Below are positions 53,001 to 64,000 of a stretch of DNA of 64,000 nucleotides, piece after piece. Position 1 is the stretch's first letter, and each line of letters opens with the position of its first letter. The DNA lies in assembly GCA_002943765.1 (NCBI GenBank), contig PQWQ01000013.1:930001-994000 (forward strand), read 5' to 3'. This DNA is from Psoroptes ovis (taxonomy: Eukaryota > Arthropoda > Arachnida > Sarcoptiformes > Psoroptidae). The position numbers were made by a program, and so were the translations under genes. The notes under the pieces were generated by a model. That model searched no databases, had not been told where the DNA came from, and saw only the letters and a list, made by a program, of their open reading frames with translations.

Positions 53001-56000
53001 GATGGTGGCCACACACACACACACACACACACATTGAAATGCTTGAAGAACTTGCATTTCAAAGTAAAAAACACCATTAAGATTATCCATGAAAAATGAA
53101 ATGAAATGAAATTGACATGCAAAACCCGAACGAAAATCATTCAAAACGATTCATCTTTTTTTTCGAAATTTTTATAAATTATATTTCATTAAGAATGTTT
53201 TTTTTTGCGAAAAATGTGTGAAAAATTTGTAAAAAATCAAATATGGGGAAAAATTTGAATAAAATTTTGCCCAAAAATCCGAGTACGAAAATTGAAGAAT
53301 CTAAAAATTTCAATACAAAAACTCAAATCAACAACAAAGATTTTTATTAATTATATTAAATTAATATTATTCAACATTATGCTAATTCAAATTCGAGCAA
53401 CAAGTGTGAATTCAATTTTTTCAACAACAAAAATGGAAAAAATTTCGATGACGAATAAATCAATCGTCGAAAAGATTTTTCTCATTCAGATTTGGTCAAA
53501 AATTTTTCATCTCTTCCCAATCTCATCCCTCGATTATATAATATTAATATTATAATTAATTGAAACTAATTTTCTTGTTTTAACCAAATCTAATGAATTC
53601 AATTAGATATATCTTTTTTTTCTTGCTGGCTTTTAATACACTTCAAAATGAACAAAATGAATAATGATGATGATGATGACATTGAAAAATCAACATGAAA
53701 ATTTGTTGTAAATTTTCACGGGAAAAATAAAATAATTTTATCTACTCGAATTAGTAATAATGGGAAGAGAAAAAAATTTAGGAAAATAAATTAATGAAAT
53801 AAATGAATGTTGAATGTCTTGGCGAAATTATTTGTTGAAAATTTTAGTGTGAAAAGATTTATGGCAAGATTTTCATCGGAATTATATATTTTTCCTTTTT
53901 AAGTCAAAGTTTTCAAGAAGAATGAAAAATTTTCAATCGATGAATTCAAAGAATGAAAAATTCACTTATTTGAAAGGCAAGAGAAAAGGGAAAAATTTTG
54001 ATCAAAGAAAAACACAAATACTTACCGATCAAGATCGGATAAACGGCTAGAATCACGGAATCCTTTTGCAAATGGATTTGAATCAATTTTCAATTTAGTT
54101 ATCTGTTGAAAAATGAAATGAATTCAATGAGAAATTAATTATTCAAACGTCAATAATGAACGGTAATGACGCAAATTACCAATTGATTTTGATAAGCAGT
54201 GACAGCGGTGAATACTGTTTCCGGGAATATAAATGTTCGATGTAATTCATTTTCAATATCAGTAATTGGCATATTGAAATATTGTGGATTTTTTCTTATA
54301 ATCAAATGTATACGTGGCTGATAACGATGCATTGAATTAAGTACGATCTGTAAGATGTAAAGCGAAAAAAATTGGAAAAAGATTAATACCATGTATAAAA
54401 GGTCACCTTTTCACTGATAAAAAATATTTATGACAAATAAATATTTAAATTCTCTCATATCAATGAATGTAATTGCAACGTGTATCAATTTTTTATTTTT
54501 ATCAATTTTCAATTATTCTGATAAAGATAACACATTTAAAAAACAATTAAAATAAGAAATAATGTCAAAAAAAAAAAAGAAAAAAGAAAAAACACTCAAA
54601 AAACATTTAGACATAAAAATCTGATTATATAATCATCAATTTGAGGAATTATCTTTCGAAAAATAAGATTGAATAGACTTGAGAATCGTTAAAAATCTTT
54701 AAAAGAAGAAATAAATTTGTCATTTTTTTTTTTTTTTTTTTGAAAATTCAAAATGAAAAATAATGTGATAGAAAAACACTTATGGTGGACACCAAATCAC
54801 ATCATCATGATATCAAAGCATCTTAATGTGAATGAAACCAAAAAAGCAAGAAAAAAAAAACATTATTTCAAATGTAAAGTATAGATAATGGTCATTGATA
54901 TGTGTTTTTTCTTTTAAATTTATTATAAGAAAAGATAATTCAAACACACACAAAAAAATACAAATCGCACACAAGGTGTGCGAAATAAATGACAAATAAA
55001 GCATAAAAATTTTTCACTTTATTTCAAGGAATATAAATATGCGACAAGATTGATAAGATTTGCGAAGAAAAAAGCATTAATTCATTAAGTTTTTTGATGT
55101 TATTTGTCGAATATACGCACACATAGACACACACTTACATGCATTAAGCCAGAAAGAGAGATGGAAATTTGTTCATCATTATTATCTCTTATAATCGTTC
55201 AATTTGAATGAAATGAATAAATGAATAAAGATAAATAAATAAAAAAAACAAGTCTAATTTGTCATTTTTTTCAATTTGAAATTGCCATGTTTTATTTTTA
55301 TTTCTTTGATTCTGGCTAAATTATTCCATTTGAGGTTTTGAATGAGAATTTTTCAAGATTTGTAATAATTGAATTTGATTAGTTTTATTCATTCATTTAT
55401 CTTTCACTTTTTATTTGAAAAGATAATCATCATCATCAACATCATTATAATATGATGTTTATTTATTTATCTGCATTGAAATGCATTATTTGTTTCAATT
55501 TAGTATCAAACAAAGAACAACAATTTTGTTAAAACAATTAGTGTTTTGTTTTAAATGCCATTGAGCAAATGTCTTTTTTTTCTCGCAAAAAGCAAAATAA
55601 TAAAATTGTCCATCGGACAAATTGAAAAAATAAAACGTTTAAATGGATGATAATGAGAATTTTGAGGTACAGAAAAAAGAAGAAGCCTACAATTTCAATA
55701 AAAAAAAATCCAGTAAAAGTCAAACCAAACTAAAAAGAAAAACATTTAAAAGATTTGTTTTGAAAATCTTGATAAAGCAATTTGTCGCAATCAATCCAAA
55801 ATAAAATTGAAAATGACTGGCGCCAGAATTGATGATGATAATATTTTTTTTGCCTTTCAAATTTTCGTTTTAAAAAATGACGAATAACATTTGGTTAGGT
55901 GAGTTAATTCATATAATGACCACAGAATATGATTATAGGTAATTGAAGCTCGAGAAATGGCCGAAACCTTCCAAAATTTTGAAAATTAAACTGAATAAAT

Positions 56001-59000
56001 TGAATTTTCAGAATAAAAACATCGAAAAAGAATGATTTGAATTTGAAAATGGAATTTTTTGTAATGGAATTCTCATTAAAACAAACAAACATTGAAATTT
56101 TCAATCTTAATTTGATTGTTTTTATTTAATTTGGATGTTTATTCTTTGAGAATTTTGATTTTTTTTATTCACATCCTTGAGTGTTAATGGCTTTTTAGAC
56201 ATAGACAAACAGATAAATAGACAATCAAAAATCTGCCAATTAGCGAAAACAAGAAAAGCAAATACAAATAAATAAATCAATCGGAATGAATAAATTGAAT
56301 TACCCCGGACAAATCAAACAAACAAAGACTTGATTCACCTGAATTGATCAGAAAAATAATTTTTCTCCTATTTCATCGATGAAACAATTCAAGTTAAACG
56401 AATTTTTAAAATACAGAAATTCACAGAAAAAAATCACTCAAAACTGACTGACGCCAAAGCCATTTACTTTATTTGATCATCAATAATAATTATCATATCA
56501 TTATAATCAATTTTTTTTTCTTAGTTGGTTCTGTAGAATGAAAAAACATCAGACAAATTTTATGATGTTTTGGGGCTTTAAGGTGGGAAAAAGAAAAATT
56601 TCAATTTGGAAAATTATCAAATTCAAGACTATTTGCTGATAATGTGTGTGTGTGTATGGTCATGTTCAAATGAATAAATAGTTTATCAAACATGATCATC
56701 ATCATCATACAGGTATGGATCATCATCATCATCATCATAGAAAATTGCCGCATTGAAAAGTGCCAAATTTTTTTTTCATTTGGCGACTTGACGATAATGG
56801 ACATACCATAACAGTGAATACACGCACACATACATACGGACAATTAATGATTATATTGTCAGACTGACATTTTGATTTGTTCAATTTTTAGTAGTTGCAC
56901 TCATTTCACTTGATTGATTGATCGATTGATGATGATCATTGCCAATCTCAATATCTTTGAAAGAGAGATCAAAGTAAATGAATTTCGAGCAAGCAATAAA
57001 AAAGTTTTGAAGAAATTGAAGGAATTCAGGAAAAATTATCTCATAGTCTAGCGATTCTATTCGAAAGAAAATGATAATGAAATAAGAAAGAAACAAAACA
57101 AAACAAAAAAAAAAAAAAAAAAAGTTCAGAATCCTTTGATGAATGATTGATTAATGTTTTTTTTTCAATAATTCAATCAAAACTTATTGATTGATTGATT
57201 CGGCTTTGATTTCTAATCGAGGCAAAATTTTCTAATGGAAAATCATTAAAATTCTGTGATAAAACATGAAAATTTGCAACAATTCACACAGTTTCTGATG
57301 GAAAAATGAAATAAAATAATTCAATAAAGTTTGAATGAAAATGAATGTGTAAAAAATAACACAAACATTTTTCGATTTTGAAAACATTTTGTGAAAAATA
57401 AAATAAATGCACACACATAAACAACATAAAATTGAATTCAAAAATTGAAATAAAATGGAAAAATTATTGAAAAATCTAAATGAAATTAAACATTTAATCA
57501 CGAAACAACAACCGACCATAGAACGACCAAAACAGCGAAAATTACTGAACACACACATACACATACCGAACAACAAATTCGACAATTGGCACGTTAACGA
57601 CTAATAATATTCATCATCATCATCGACATCATCATGGTAATAATGTTGATAATAATATTCATTCAAAAGATTTCGATTTTTTTGAATATTTTTCAAATAA
57701 TTTGATGAAAAAGAATTTTTTGTGTTTATTTGTTTGTTTGAATGGATATTTTCAATGTTTTTTCTGCTGTTTTCTGCTGCATTTTTGCATTGATTTCAAT
57801 GATTTTTATATATCAATTTTGAATATTTTCAACAATAAAGTTGTTAATTTAGAGAATAACAACAATGACGATGATGCCAAGGTCAAAGCAAACGTAAAGA
57901 AACACACATTGATATACTCATATCAACATCAAACATCATCATTTAAATTGCAAACGATAAAAAAACAATTCAAATCGAATGATTGAATGAATAAAATGAA
58001 TAATAATACAAAGACCACACACACAATACGGGGGCAAAAATATAAAAAAACAACGACCGATGATATTGATGATGATAATCAAATGTGATTCTTGATGATG
58101 TGGATGATGGCGATAAAATAATACTTATAATAAATGGTCATAAATGATGATATAAAATAGCAAATGATAATATTAATCAAAAGTAATCAATAACATTCGT
58201 AGAGGCTTTGTGTTCCATGTTTAAATATTCGATTTCATGTGTCGAAATGTTTTGTTTTTGAAGATTAGATGAAGAAGATTGAAGATATTTTGTTTTGTCT
58301 TGTATATTCATCAATAATTATTGAATAGAAGACCAACAACAACTTCAAACAACAAATAACATGATAATTATTCGAAAATTATCAATCATAATCATCAATA
58401 TTCCAAGATTTTCAAAGATCTGCCATATCGACATGATGCTTGGCAAAATTTTGATTTTGATTGATTTTCAAATGATGATTCGACTAAACGATGATATTCA
58501 TTTTTCAAACACTCATGAAAACCGATTGACATATGTGTTAAATTGTAATTTTCTAATTTTGAATGTTTGAATTCTTAGGTATAAAATCAAAAGAAATATT
58601 ATTATTAAAATTATGTCATAGAATCATTTATAATCATTATTATTAGTATTATTACTATTCATCATTCATTGTTTGCTCTCTGTTTGTTATAAGAAGTGGG
58701 AAAAAATGAATTGAAATGAAATGAAATAAAGATTGATGAATTCATGAAATGATATTAAGCATTTTGATTCAATGATTGTGTGTAAGCAATGACAGGCAAG
58801 CAAGCACAGCATATGATGATGATGATGATGTGTGGTCAATCACACCATAAATTTCTACCTGTTGCTGCTGTAGTATCATTATTCGATTCATTTATTCATT
58901 TTTCTTTGATTTTCTTTCAATAATTTTAACGATGTGTGAGGTATTTTTTCTTTCAAATATTTTTGCACCGATTATAACAACTTTGAAAAGAAAGAATGCT

Positions 59001-59567
59001 AATAATAATAAATCTATTTGATTGATAAAATTGAATATGTTCGTGTGTGTGTTTAGAGAAGTGTTTCTCTCACTTTTTTTGAATAAATAAATTACAAAGA
59101 ATTATCATCGATAATAGCTGTTAGGTATTTCTCTGAGTTGATTTAGATTAATGTAATTCTCATCTCAAACATTGAATGTCAAATATTCTTTAATTATAAT
59201 GATAATAATAATATTTCCATGAATACTTACATGTCCACTTTTATCCATTTCATTATTGGTTAATTTAACCTTTTCAAATGATATTACTTGTTTACGTAAT
59301 TGTTCTAATGAATAAGGGGTATCTGGATGTATATACAAACGTGATGGTGATGGTGGATCAGCTTTACCGGCCACTAACCATGAACTACGATGATATGCAT
59401 AACGATAACGTTTATTATCGATCGGTATTATATCCATACAAACATAAAAACGCAAATCATTAGAATGATGATGATGCATATGATTTGAATGTTGTTGTGT
59501 TGATAATATTGATTGTATTGTTGTTTCAATACCGGAAAATGAACAACGTAATGTTGGAAACATTCGT
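46097..59567 (-). CDS. Tbx20: Tbx20-family T-box transcription factor (midline/H15 type), 5'-partial, four exons
   Basis: The exons are join(59567-59231, 54347-54180, 54102-54026, 47063-46097) on the minus strand. They give 1549 nt and 515 complete residues plus a split first codon. The family call rests on diagnostic stretches: NKRYRYAYHRSSWLVAGKAD, SFEKVKLTNNE, LNSMH.YQPR, FIFPETVFTAVTAYQNQ and KLKIDSNPFAKGFRDSSRL. The last two separate Tbx20 from the Tbx1, Tbx2/3 and Tbx6 groups. The following DLDRETMESM matches the post-T-box segment of Tbx20/midline proteins. T-box proteins bind TCACACCT-type DNA in the nucleus; midline/H15 and Tbx20 act in heart, ventral limb and neural patterning (family knowledge). 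All splice sites are GT/AG and phases agree. The N-terminal part of the T-box (the Gly-Thr-Glu-Met segment before RMFPT) was not found up to base 64000, so the start lies outside. Family assignment is very firm; orthology to one of the arthropod duplicates is not resolved. Confidence 0.95.
52030..52053. repeat. (CAAA)n microsatellite in Tbx20 intron 3
   Basis: About six tetranucleotide units. Confidence 0.9.
53010..53033. repeat. (CA)12 microsatellite in Tbx20 intron 3
   Basis: Twelve perfect units, 1 kb from the T-box exon at 54026. Confidence 0.9.
54026..54102 (-). CDS. Tbx20: Tbx20 exon encoding the end of the T-box
   Basis: The 77-nt exon lies between acceptor ..TTTTCAACAG and donor GTAAGT. 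It encodes ITKLKIDSNPFAKGF followed by RDSSRLSDLD. The last two bases (CG) join T from the next exon to make Arg. SNPFAKGFRD is the conserved C-terminal recognition helix of T-box domains and inserts in the minor groove (family knowledge). It is too short to appear as a long open frame and was found by extending the neighbouring exons. Confidence 0.95.
54180..54347 (-). CDS. Tbx20: Tbx20 exon encoding the central T-box
   Basis: The 168-nt exon (56 codons, phase 0 at both ends) lies between acceptor ..CTTACAG and donor GTAATT. It reads IVLNSMHRYQPRIHLI, then a loop of family-variable sequence, then FIFPETVFTAVTAYQNQL. The junction to the next exon restores the conserved YQNQL-ITKLKID. The intron that follows is only 77 nt (54103-54179). 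Confidence 0.95.
54348..59230 (-). other. Tbx20 intron 1, 4.9 kb
   Basis: The intron is bounded by GTAAGT and ..TTACAG. It contains AT-rich low-complexity DNA, a T19 run at 54723-54741, an A19 run at 57105-57123 and several (GAT)n/(ATC)n tracts. I recognise no coding exon in it on either strand. Intron size relative to the 77-nt intron 2 suggests it may carry regulatory elements (inference). Confidence 0.85.
59231..59567 (-). CDS. Tbx20: Tbx20 exon encoding the first half of the T-box DNA-binding domain
   Basis: The 337-nt exon starts after acceptor ..CCCATTTAG and ends before donor GTAAGT. Its first base completes an Arg codon from an exon outside the window, then RMFPTLRCSFSG follows. It carries the DNA-contacting core YRYAYHRSSWLVAGKADPP, then YIHPDTPYS and FEKVKLTNNEMDKSGH. 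Between SFSG and MDIIP there are 31 residues where Tbx20 proteins have about 10. The extra piece is His/Gln/Ser-rich (HMHHHHSND) and contains no GT..AG pair that would make it an intron. Confidence 0.95.
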
Positions 59568-62500
59568 CTAAATGGGATTTGAGAAAAAAAATTAGAATTC
59601 AATTATTAATTGGATTTCCAAAACAAAACAGAAAAAAAAATTCAAGGCTCTAAGGTTTGACAGATGTCATCTTTTGTGGTATAATTAATGATTTTGCCGC
59701 AATATTTTCCTCAAAAAAATGAGTGTAATTGGTCAGGCGGATCAGAATCAAGTTAAGAAAGTCAAAAAAGATTAATTGTTCCCAAGTCTTTTCTAATGTT
59801 TTTAAAAGTTTCTTCACCACAATATAAAGGGACCAGGTGCATCAAATTTGTTAAGGCCAAAAATTGATTATCATTTCACACACGATTAAGCTACTTTTTT
59901 TTTGTTAAAAAAGCAAACCAAAAATCTGCATATTTAATTGTTTGACCATATAATTGGACCATATACAAAATAGAAACTGAAAAAACTAAGCCACTAACAC
60001 AACTTGCATCTGTCCAGTAGGCACAGAAATAATTGTCTCTAAGTCTCTAACGCGTGTTTTATACATAAAATTCATTTGAAATTCATTAATTTGACCAAGA
60101 AAAAGAGGAAAACAATCAATGCTCATGGTTTTAAAAAGGTCAGTCTTCAACAAATCATAACAAAAACTTGTAAAATTAATTTTAAAAATACAATTATTAT
60201 TCGAGAAAAAACAAAAACTGAGTAATGTTTTAAGCTGGAAAAAATTGAAAACAAAAAAAAAATCGTGAAATGACCATCATGATCATCATAAAACATAATC
60301 ATTGTCGGTCAATAACTTTGAAGAAAACATCATCATCATCAACAGCAATAAGATGAACACACACACTTGCAAACTCATCCACACCTCATACATTAATGAT
60401 ATTAAAGTGCCAAAGTGGTAATTATTTGTGATTATTATTATTATTATCATCATCATCATTATCATTGGCTGAAAAACAACGAAATTCTTTATCCAAGTAA
60501 ATGATAATAATTCATCATAAAAAAACAAAACCAACAATTTGAATGAATTATAAAATTGAAAAAAGAAACATTAGAAAATGTAGAAAAAAATGAATTCATA
60601 TTTAATAATAATAATTCATAGCTGTTATTTTTACAATTATTGTCCATTAATATTATTATTATTAATGAACGAAAATTATACATTTTTTCAATTTTTTCAA
60701 ATTTTTTCTTTACTAGAAACAAAAATCAAAATTTCAAAAATATGAAATTCCATTATTTCAAATGATTTTACACCTTCATCTTTATTATTCAATAATTCAA
60801 AATTCTTTGACCATCATTCACCATCATCATCCCTTCATTCGGTTGATAATCATTTTTTTCGACCATTGTTTTTGTTGTCAATTTGATGCTAATTTTTTCT
60901 GTTCTGAAATTTTAATGAATTTTCATAAATTCCTCATATGAAAAACAATTGTGAAAAATGTACACATCATCATTATCATCAACAATAATAATCCCTTTTG
61001 TTTAAAAAAAACATGTTTTTAAGCTTTTCATCATCATTATTTGATTTTGTTTCCAAGCGAACCCTTTTATTTATATTTCTTGATAAAATTACTTGAAGAT
61101 TTGTAATTTTTCATCTTTTTTCTGTTGAATATTTCTTTATTATTATCACTTCTATTATTATTATTATTACTTTTTACACAATCACACTTTGACCAAATTG
61201 ATCGAAATAACATTCTTGTTGTTATTATTGTTGATGATGATGTTGATGATTATGATTATTTTTAAACATTTCTTTAGATTATTCAACAAAGTCTATACAG
61301 TCTATTCATGAATTTTTTCCTGTTTCAAATAAAAAAAAAGATGATAATAATAATAATGATAGTGTTAGAGTGTTGAGAATCTACACATAATCTCAAGTTA
61401 TGTAAGATTAATAATAATAATGTGATGTTTTCGTATGTTCATGATTATTATTAACATCATCGTTATTCATTTTCTTAAATATTTTTCAATATAGAAAAAG
61501 GTATGAAAAAAGGTAAAAAAACGATAATAATAATAACGATTATAATAATGATAGCACCAAACAAACAGAAGAAAAAATGATGTTGATGATGATGATGATC
61601 GAGAAGGCGAGGCATCGAATAAATATATTCATCATTCATTATTCAATTCAATTTATGAATATAATTTTGATTCCGGAAAAATGATGTTTGTAATAATAAC
61701 GATAATCGTTGATAATAATAGCAAGAAATGATGATGAAATTTAATTTAACAACAAACGAATGAATAAATATAGATGAATTGAAACGAAATGAATCAATTT
61801 TTTTCTTGTTTTGTTTAATTCATACGGATTAATCCATTCGATGTTAAATCTTAGATATTAGTTCGAGAGAAAATGTAATAATATTGATGAAGATTATGAT
61901 GGTAATAATGATAGTAATAAAGAAGATAATGATGATAACATTCGATGATGCCAAAAGATAGTATTTTATAGATTCCAATCTTTGAATCCGAATGGATAAA
62001 CTTTTCTCTGATCATTTCACCATTATGAGAAATTCGATTGATACTCATCAATCAATCGTTTTCGGATTCATGCATCAAGTGTGATCGAAAAAAACAAGAC
62101 TGAAAAACGAGAATTTCAATTTGATTCTTCAATTAATCTTGTAGATTTATATTTAATTTTTTCACTGTTTTCAACTGTCAATGCTTGAATAATATCGATT
62201 TAGATACGCGTGTCAAGGCGTTAATGTAACGCATTAATGTTTTTTTTTCTAGTATTATTTACACACACATATATCACATGGAAAAGTGTGTATTTGGTGT
62301 TTGTTGTTGTTATCTATGCTTGTTTTTGTTCAGAGTTTTCGATATTTTTGTTAGAACATAAAACATCTATCATTTTCTTTCTATACGATCATTGCATACG
62401 AATATTCAATGAGAGGGAAAAGGTCAAAATTCTAAAATAAACGCAGAAAATTTTCCATGGACCATTTTTCAATTAAAGAAAAAATGAAATAAAAAAATTG

Positions 62501-64000
62501 TATGAATGAATTTGATTATTTTCGTATGTGAATCGGATAGAATTGAAAACCCTTTTTCAAATGCAAATATCGAATATTTTTAATTATTGAATATGATTAT
62601 ATTAATTTTTGTTATTTTTACATCAAATTATTATGTTGTGTGTGTGGTTATTCTATGTATGGATTATTCATACAACAATCACAAAAACAATTCAATAATC
62701 TTACATCAAATAAGGCCGCTTTTTCGTTTAATATTTATTGGCGATATTCATGTATTTTTTTTCCAAATCACAAGTGCATGGCAAATTCATTCATATACAG
62801 ACACACAGTTTTTCTCTTCACCTAGAATACACATTTGACTAATGAATTGAAAAAGGTCATAGATCAAAAATGAATGAAACAAAATAATAATAATAATTCT
62901 GAACATATTTTGAAATCAAGTTGGGCTAATTTTTTCATTTGAATTTACCGCCAAATTCAAATTTTTTCGCATACAATGAAAATATTACGCGAAAAATATT
63001 GTATTAGTCTGATTACAAGCGAAAAATCAAAATATTTCAAGCCTTTCTTCAATGATTGAATATGCAGAAAGAGAGAATAAATGATTTTTGTATTTCATTC
63101 AAAGGTGAGAAAACAATTTTATTGAATTTTTTTCAACTCAAAATATTGAATTCATCAAGAAATCAAATTGATTTTGGAGGCAAAAATGTTGAAAATTTCA
63201 TATTTTCATTTTCAACAGATTTTTTTTTACCGACAAACAAGAACGGATGAAATTGAAAAATTGAATTGAATTGAATTTGTGAATGAAATCTAAAGAGAAT
63301 CAAAAAATCAAATTCTAAATAATTGAAAATTTAAAATTGAAATGAGAAAATTCGTGAGAACGTGAAATAATAATCAAACACGCAGCGGCATTCACCAAAT
63401 GTGATCACTTGTAAGAATCATCAAACATTTCTACATTATTTCTATCCCATAGAAATGAATGGAGAAATAAATTTTCAATTTCTTCGGTAAAAGAAAAAGT
63501 TTTTTTTTGGCTGAAGAATCTCCTAAGCAATATTCATGTTCATTGCCTGTGTAAATGTGTGATTATGATGCCTAAGAGAGCGGCCATATACATTTTTTGT
63601 ATTCATTGATTAATTCAAAGAGAAAAACATCTTTCAATTTGGTGATAATTAAAATTCATTAACAAGAATATATTTTTGGTGAAAATGATTGGAAAAATAA
63701 AGAAAAATACCGACAAACAATAATAATAATAATAATGATGTGTATGAATGGATGAATTGAATATTATTTTTCTTTTTTCTTTGATCAAAGTAAAAATTAC
63801 TAATTTTTGGGTGCTTCACACACACAAGCACCAGCAACAAGTGTACAAAGATCATTTGGGTGAAAGGTTGGCGCACACACATACAAACATAGCAAATAAC
63901 ACAATTACAAATACACTAAAACCCTGATTCATTGAATGTGTTTGAATTGATTACTTTTTGTATTTTCATTCGAGAATTTTATGAAGAAAAAAATTATGTT
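59568..64000. other. Upstream intron of Tbx20; no exon recognised
   Basis: This segment is 5' of the first visible T-box exon on the minus strand. I looked for the missing T-box start (a Gly-Thr-Glu-Met-Ile-Ile-like stretch ending at a donor) and found none. The bases are AT-rich, with trinucleotide repeats such as (ATT)n and (GAT)n near 61170 and 61590. It is most simply intron. Confidence 0.6.

Larger units (their letters stand above)
47064..54025 (-). other. Tbx20 intron 3, 7.0 kb
   Basis: The intron is bounded by GTAAG and ..TTCAACAG. It holds an (ATC)n tract at 48161-48189, (CAAA)n at 52030-52053 and (CA)12 at 53010-53033. A plus-strand open frame at 48919-49131 (70 aa, Lys/Gln-rich) lies inside it, but the composition looks like translated repeat sequence. 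No second gene is supported. Confidence 0.85.

Noticed and set aside
59278..59463. Plus-strand open frame opposite the T-box exon
   Set aside because: Antisense shadow of a firmly identified exon.
1..64000. tRNA, rRNA, CRISPR arrays and transposase genes
   Set aside because: I looked for B-box-like GGTTCGA words, regular spaced repeats and transposase motifs and found none that hold up. A tRNA scan and repeat search would settle this.

Overview
The window looks like AT-rich nuclear DNA (roughly 70-75% A+T by eye) from a small-genome arthropod, probably a chelicerate and perhaps an astigmatid mite. The grounds are the coding sequence, one very short intron (77 nt), arthropod-like features of the T-box gene, abundant (ATC)n/(GAT)n, (TTCA)n and (GT)n microsatellites, and long poly(A)/poly(T) runs. 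The taxon is an inference; nothing in the sequence fixes it. I see no bacterial, phage, plasmid or CRISPR features.

One gene is certain: a T-box transcription factor of the Tbx20 family (Drosophila midline/H15), on the minus strand. Four coding exons lie in the window: 59567-59231, 54347-54180, 54102-54026 and 47063-46097. All have GT/AG boundaries and matching phases. The start codon and the first part of the T-box lie upstream, beyond the right edge. The reading frame carries a His-rich insertion of about 21 residues inside the T-box. The C-terminal exon encodes poly-Ala, poly-Asn, Gln and Thr tracts. Introns 1 and 3 (4.9 and 7.0 kb) are large; intron 2 is 77 nt.

Left of this gene, 1-46096 holds no gene I can name. 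It is mostly low-complexity AT-rich DNA, which could be the regulatory landscape of the developmental gene. A few patches of higher GC content could be small exons: a candidate two-exon transmembrane micropeptide at 3778-3988 beside a GAGA-rich, GC-richer island; a phase-consistent chain of small minus-strand exons at 5829-8116 that would encode a small secreted protein; and a plus-strand terminal exon with a poly(A) signal at 16920-17201. They rest on splice-site, frame and composition reading only, with no homology, and should be treated as hypotheses. GC-richer patches in this DNA tend to look open in several frames.

Other structure seen directly: a perfect nuclear-receptor-type direct repeat with 5-bp spacing (360-376), a 14-bp GC-rich direct repeat flanking 70 bp (13919-14016), several short perfect palindromes/hairpins, and many microsatellites and homopolymers.
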